A stretch of 18,697 nt of DNA from Bacteroidota bacterium. Its GTDB lineage: Bacteria > Bacteroidota > Bacteroidia > Bacteroidales > WCHB1-69. Location of the stretch: NCBI GenBank assembly GCA_023392945.1, contig JAEWNB010000047.1, forward strand, positions 1 through 18,697, read 5' to 3'. Of the stretch, positions 15,901 to 18,697 are shown in pieces. The position numbers were made by a program, and so were the translations under genes. Positions within the stretch are counted from its first letter, which is position 1. Each line of letters opens with the position of its first letter. The notes under the pieces are model-generated. The model had not been told where the DNA came from and did no database searches. It saw only the letters and a list, made by a program, of their open reading frames with translations.

Positions 15901-16671
15901 AACTGTGATTATGACACAGCCAAAGCCTTTGAAGATGCCGGTGCCAACACAACAATTTTTGTTTTTCGGAATCTGAATGAAAAAGAAATAAATGAATCCA
16001 TTGATGAAATGGATCGACTGATAGACAGAAGTCATATTTTAGCACTTAGCGGGGGGTTCAGCTTGGGTGATGAACCTGACGGAAGCGGAAAATTTATCGC
16101 AAATGTCCTAAATAATGCTGTCATTAAAGCAGCTATTGAACGTTTACTTGCAAAAAACTACCTGATTGTCGGAATTTGTAATGGATTTCAGGCTTTGATA
16201 AAATCAGGTTTACTCCCTTATGGAAAAATTGGCGATGTAACTCCGAACTCCCCTACTCTTACCCGAAACGATATCAACCGACATGTTTCTCATATTACCA
16301 AAACAGTTGTGAATTCTACAAATTCGCCATGGCTCAGCTCTTTTAAGATTGGCGAGATCCATCAGGTCGCTATTAGCCATGGAGAAGGAAAATTTGTTGT
16401 CGATAAAGAATTGGCAGAAGAACTTTTTCATAATGGACAAATTGCTTTTCAATATTGTGACTTTGAAGGAAATCCGTCAATGGATAAAAAACACAACCCT
16501 AACGGTTCATACTATGCCATTGAAGGAATTGTTTCTAAATGTGGAAAAATTCTTGGTAAAATGGGGCATAGCGAAAGAAAAGGAGAAAATCTTTATAAAA
16601 ATATTACAGGAAATAAAGTACAAGATATTTTTACGAATGCAGTTAATTATTTGACTAATAAAAAAATATAA
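12946..16671 (+). CDS. purL: Phosphoribosylformylglycinamidine synthase, long fused form
   Basis: The 1,241-residue cytoplasmic enzyme converts FGAR, glutamine and ATP to FGAM in purine synthesis. It is the long form, combining PurS-like, PurL and PurQ parts in one chain, as in E. coli (1,295 residues). The N-terminal PurS-like part covers about 1-150. The FGAR-binding signature TYWSDHCRHTTF starts at 218. ATP-binding and synthase halves follow, with NETHNHPTEIEPFGGA and FGAGGVSVAIGELADG. The glutaminase domain starts with VFPGTNCDYDTAKAF. It has the nucleophile C1078 in GICNGFQAL and the H1208/E1210 pair in MGHSERKG, so ammonia release should be intact. I start at the ATG at 12946 because the upstream TTG lies in the -7 box. 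purC follows after 62 bases. Confidence 0.97.
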   Translation: MTNNFNVRLFVEKKALFQVEAQSLLNDLNTNLNLNIQNLRLLNVYDIFNIDSELLDKAKVSIFSEPVTDNLYEDFDFSGLKYFAIEYLPGQFDQRADSAMQCLSLLNPKTEAVIKSARLIVFTDKISSHDLNRIKKYCINEVEAREKDLSFLDLSEKVLVGDVPVYNEFIDFSAREIENFRKELSLAMSLDDILFVQNYFKNTEKRNPTETEIKMLDTYWSDHCRHTTFETELENITFTPSAFNNQLQEAFYQYIQLRNNVHGGKKPLSLMDMATICGKNERKQGNLEDLEISDEINACSIYIDVDVDGKIEKWLLMFKNETHNHPTEIEPFGGASTCIGGAIRDPLSGRSYVYQAMRVTGAANITESIDKTIEGKLPQRVISKKAALGYSSYGNQIGLATTHVREIYHDGYKAKRMEVGAVIGAAPASSVKREKPLPGDIIIMFGGRTGRDGIGGATGSSKEHNESSLEICTAEVQKGNAPEERKIQHLFRNPEVTSLIKRSNDFGAGGVSVAIGELADGLIINLDAVPTKYKGLNGTEIAISESQERMSVVVAPDNKDKFFEFCKKENIEATVIAKVTDDNRLKMTWKGTDIVNLSRDFINTNGIRQKVNVTVNPIPDNILEPLAVKGDVLEEKICNRLSDLNVASQKGMIEMFDSTIGASTILMPYGGKFQLTETQASVQKLPVRHGKTNTASIMTFGFNPFISTKSPFHGAIYAILESISKVVAVGGDYKKIRFTFQEYFEKLGNDETKWGKPFAALLGAIFMQNEFHLPAIGGKDSMSGTFKKLNVPPTLISFAVTTANALDIISPEFKKPENYIYLIKHNPTYFKPNTQQLIANFDFIHKKIKDKIIISAFTIEFGGVIEALTKMSWGNNLGFDIQTNESLFDYGYGSFVVESTEKLDSENAILLGKVSEKFIINSEVINKERCLNAWRNTFEAIYPENKNSNFNIPNIPTQKVISDSQIKCSEKIEKVEVLIPVFPGTNCDYDTAKAFEDAGANTTIFVFRNLNEKEINESIDEMDRLIDRSHILALSGGFSLGDEPDGSGKFIANVLNNAVIKAAIERLLAKNYLIVGICNGFQALIKSGLLPYGKIGDVTPNSPTLTRNDINRHVSHITKTVVNSTNSPWLSSFKIGEIHQVAISHGEGKFVVDKELAEELFHNGQIAFQYCDFEGNPSMDKKHNPNGSYYAIEGIVSKCGKILGKMGHSERKGENLYKNITGNKVQDIFTNAVNYLTNKKI

Positions 16672-16733
16672 TAAAAGATGATGTCTTATTTCTTTGCAAA
16701 CAAAAAAATGAGCATTAATTAATTTAGCTTAGA

Positions 16734-17444
16734 ATGGAAAAACGAGATTTTTTATTTGACGGAAAAGCAAAGCAATTATACACTTCTGATGATCCCGACA
16801 TGGTCATAATCTTATACAAGGATGATGCTTCAGCATACAATGGGGTCAAAAGAAAATCCATTCATAATAAAGGAGTTTTTAATAATAGAATAACTGAAAT
16901 CATTTATAAAAAACTGGAAAAAGAAGGGATCAAAACTCACTTTATCAAACGCTTGGATGATCGGAATCAACTTTGCAAAAAAGTAAAAGTAATTCCGATA
17001 GAATTTATTGTACGTAATGTAGTTGCAGGAACACTCGCCCGTCGGCTTGATCTTGAAGAAGGCACTATTCTGGGAAATACCATCTATGAAATTTGTTACA
17101 AAAATGATGAACTCAGAGATCCTTTCATTAATGATACTCATGCTCTTGCATTAGGACTTGTAAACGCAGAAGAATTAAAGGTTCTTTATTCATTAACTGC
17201 CCGAATCAATGATTTATTAGTTGAGATGTTTGACAGAGTTGGCATCACAGTGGTTGATTTTAAAGTTGAATATGGTCGTGATAAAGATGGAAATATTCTG
17301 CTTGCAGATGAAATTTCACCTGACACTGCCCGTTTTTGGGACAAAAAAACGCACTACAAATTAGATAAAGACCGATTCAGGAGAGATTTGGGAAATATTG
17401 AAGAAGCTTATAAGGAAGTTTTAGATCGGCTTGAAAAAGAATAA
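16734..17444 (+). CDS. purC: Phosphoribosylaminoimidazole-succinocarboxamide (SAICAR) synthase
   Basis: The 236-residue cytoplasmic enzyme joins CAIR and aspartate with ATP to give SAICAR. It has the expected short bacterial length. Motifs in order: FDGKAKQLY (8-16) with the nucleotide-binding lysines, KSIHNKGVFNNRI (41-53), IPIEFIVRNVVAGTLARR (87-104), and LADEISPDTARFWD (190-203), which supplies metal and substrate ligands. The ATG at 16734 has no Shine-Dalgarno site, as elsewhere here. A promoter-like TTTCTTTG (16689-16696) upstream lacks the key A of the -7 box, so co-transcription with purL is the simplest reading. purF starts 11 bases downstream. Confidence 0.97.
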   Translation: MEKRDFLFDGKAKQLYTSDDPDMVIILYKDDASAYNGVKRKSIHNKGVFNNRITEIIYKKLEKEGIKTHFIKRLDDRNQLCKKVKVIPIEFIVRNVVAGTLARRLDLEEGTILGNTIYEICYKNDELRDPFINDTHALALGLVNAEELKVLYSLTARINDLLVEMFDRVGITVVDFKVEYGRDKDGNILLADEISPDTARFWDKKTHYKLDKDRFRRDLGNIEEAYKEVLDRLEKE

Positions 17445-17455
17445 TATCAACAGTT

Positions 17456-18697
17456 ATGAAAAAAATACAATATTTTCCGGGAAATATCAATGAAGAGTGC
17501 GGTGTTTTTGGCGTTTTTAATTGTGAAAATGCTGCCGATCTAACCTACTACGGACTCCATGCTTTGCAGCATCGAGGACAGGAAGGGTGTGGCATTGCAA
17601 CCACATGCGGAATGGAAATGTATCGTGAACGTGGAGAAGGACTGGTTACAGAAATTTTTTCCGAAAAGAAACTGTCTAATCTGAAAGGGAATTGTGCTAT
17701 CGGCCATGTCCGTTATTCTACTGCCGGTGGTGGCGGTATTGATAACGTACAACCTTTTCTGTTTCGCCATCATACCGGCGATTTTGCCCTTTGTCATAAC
17801 GGAAATATTGTAAATTCAAGAGGTTTGAAAGACATGCTTGAATCTCAAGGTTCCATTTTTCAATCTACTTCTGATACCGAAATTTTAGCCCATCTCATTA
17901 AAATGGACCTCAGAAAAGACCGCTTGGCCGTTCTCATTGAAGCACTAACTATGATTGAAGGAGCTTATGCCTTTTTGCTTATGACAAAAACTAAACTTTA
18001 TGTTTGTCGCGATAAAAACGGATTACGCCCCTTATCTCTTGGAAAACTGAACGGAGGGTATGTAATTTCCAGCGAAACTTGCGCAATGGAAGCTATCGGA
18101 GCTACTTTTATAAGAGATATTCAACCTGCAGAACTTTTGATCCTTGAACAAGGTGAAGAAATGAAATCATACACTTTTTCCGGAGATATTTCACATAAAA
18201 TGTGTTCCATGGAATTGGTCTATTTTTCACGCCCTGACAGCGACATTGAAGGGATGAATGTTCATACTTTTCGCAAAAAATGTGGCAAAATTCTAGCAAA
18301 AAAATATCCTGTTGATGCAGATATCGTCATTGGAGTTCCTGATTCTTCAACTTCTGCCGCAATCGGTTATGCAGAAGAAAGTGGAATTCCATATGAAATG
18401 GGACTTATTAAAAACAAGTATGTAGGAAGAACCTTTATTCAGCCCTCACAAGAACTTCGTGAAAAGGGAGTTCGTCTTAAACTAAGCCCTGTCAGATCTT
18501 TGGTAAGTGGGAAAAAGGTGATTCTTATTGACGATTCAATTGTGCGGGGAACTACTTCCAAAAGAATTGTCAAAATGTTGCGAGAAGCCGGAGCTTCTGA
18601 AATACATGTTCGAATTGGCTGTCCTCCTATGCGTCATCCTTGTTTCTACGGAATGGATACCTCTACTTATGCAGAATTAGTCAGTGCAACTCAAAGC
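17456..18697 (+). CDS. purF: Amidophosphoribosyltransferase (3' end cut by window edge)
   Basis: The frame opens with ATG at 17456 and stays open for 414 codons to the window edge. PurF makes phosphoribosylamine from PRPP and glutamine, the committed step of purine synthesis, in the cytoplasm. An N-terminal propeptide of 14 residues precedes the nucleophile C15 (EECGVFG), which would be exposed by self-cleavage. The class II glutaminase domain shows LQHRGQEG, IGHVRYST and LCHNGNIVN. The PRPP loop is VILIDDSIVRGTTS (355-368). Cysteines at 250 (MCSMELVYFSRPDS) and 396 (HPCFYGMD) match two of the four [4Fe-4S] ligands of the B. subtilis type. The other two would lie beyond the window. This suggests the oxygen-sensitive, iron-sulfur form rather than the E. 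coli form. Confidence 0.96.
   Translation, partial: MKKIQYFPGNINEECGVFGVFNCENAADLTYYGLHALQHRGQEGCGIATTCGMEMYRERGEGLVTEIFSEKKLSNLKGNCAIGHVRYSTAGGGGIDNVQPFLFRHHTGDFALCHNGNIVNSRGLKDMLESQGSIFQSTSDTEILAHLIKMDLRKDRLAVLIEALTMIEGAYAFLLMTKTKLYVCRDKNGLRPLSLGKLNGGYVISSETCAMEAIGATFIRDIQPAELLILEQGEEMKSYTFSGDISHKMCSMELVYFSRPDSDIEGMNVHTFRKKCGKILAKKYPVDADIVIGVPDSSTSAAIGYAEESGIPYEMGLIKNKYVGRTFIQPSQELREKGVRLKLSPVRSLVSGKKVILIDDSIVRGTTSKRIVKMLREAGASEIHVRIGCPPMRHPCFYGMDTSTYAELVSATQS

Noticed and set aside
16689..16696. Promoter-like TTTCTTTG before purC
   Set aside because: It lacks the A at the second position of TAnnTTTG and has no -33 match. Read-through from purL explains purC expression well enough.

Overview
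The window reads as a chromosomal segment of a Bacteroidota bacterium, most likely Bacteroidales-like or a near relative. The DNA is AT-rich and the genes lack Shine-Dalgarno sites. TAnnTTTG -7 promoter boxes sit just upstream of several starts. The gene content also fits: a DUF4340 protein, PepSY-like secreted proteins, a DppD-DppF-type fused ABC ATPase, the long fused PurL, and small SC-lipobox lipoproteins. I saw no rRNA, tRNA, CRISPR array, insertion sequence or phage gene.

Layout. Positions 1-490 (minus) hold the 5' part of a DUF4340-type membrane-anchored protein. It is divergent from a double-domain peptide-transporter ATPase (595-2337, plus). Next comes a membrane MauE/DoxX-like domain fused to a thioredoxin-like domain (2381-3319, plus). 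It runs tail to tail into a cluster of three minus-strand genes for tiny cysteine-rich lipoproteins (3325-3492, 3728-3928, 4068-4268). The first of these is only 55 aa and easily missed. Immediately upstream of the third, on the same strand, is the MeaB GTPase gene (4305-5378). A 379-bp divergent intergenic region follows. It holds two promoters and a small patch of inverted and direct repeats.

The plus-strand half carries a secreted protein with three PepSY-like modules and a Thr/Lys linker built from 54-bp repeats (5758-7482). It is followed by prmA (7502-8344) and a 1,494-residue exported orphan protein (8397-12881). The window ends in a purine cluster: purL (12946-16671), purC (16734-17444) and purF (17456 to the end, truncated). 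These encode steps 4, 7/8 (SAICAR synthase) and 1 of de novo IMP synthesis.

The least ordinary part is 2381-4268. A membrane thiol-redox fusion protein lies next to three paralogous lipoproteins that share the pattern C-x3-C-x-C-x(18-21)-C-x(11-15)-C. Two of them have identical cysteine spacing despite diverged sequence. A thiol-redox link between these neighbours is inference only. The second oddity is the giant exported orphan, which has a winged-helix-like segment in its middle.
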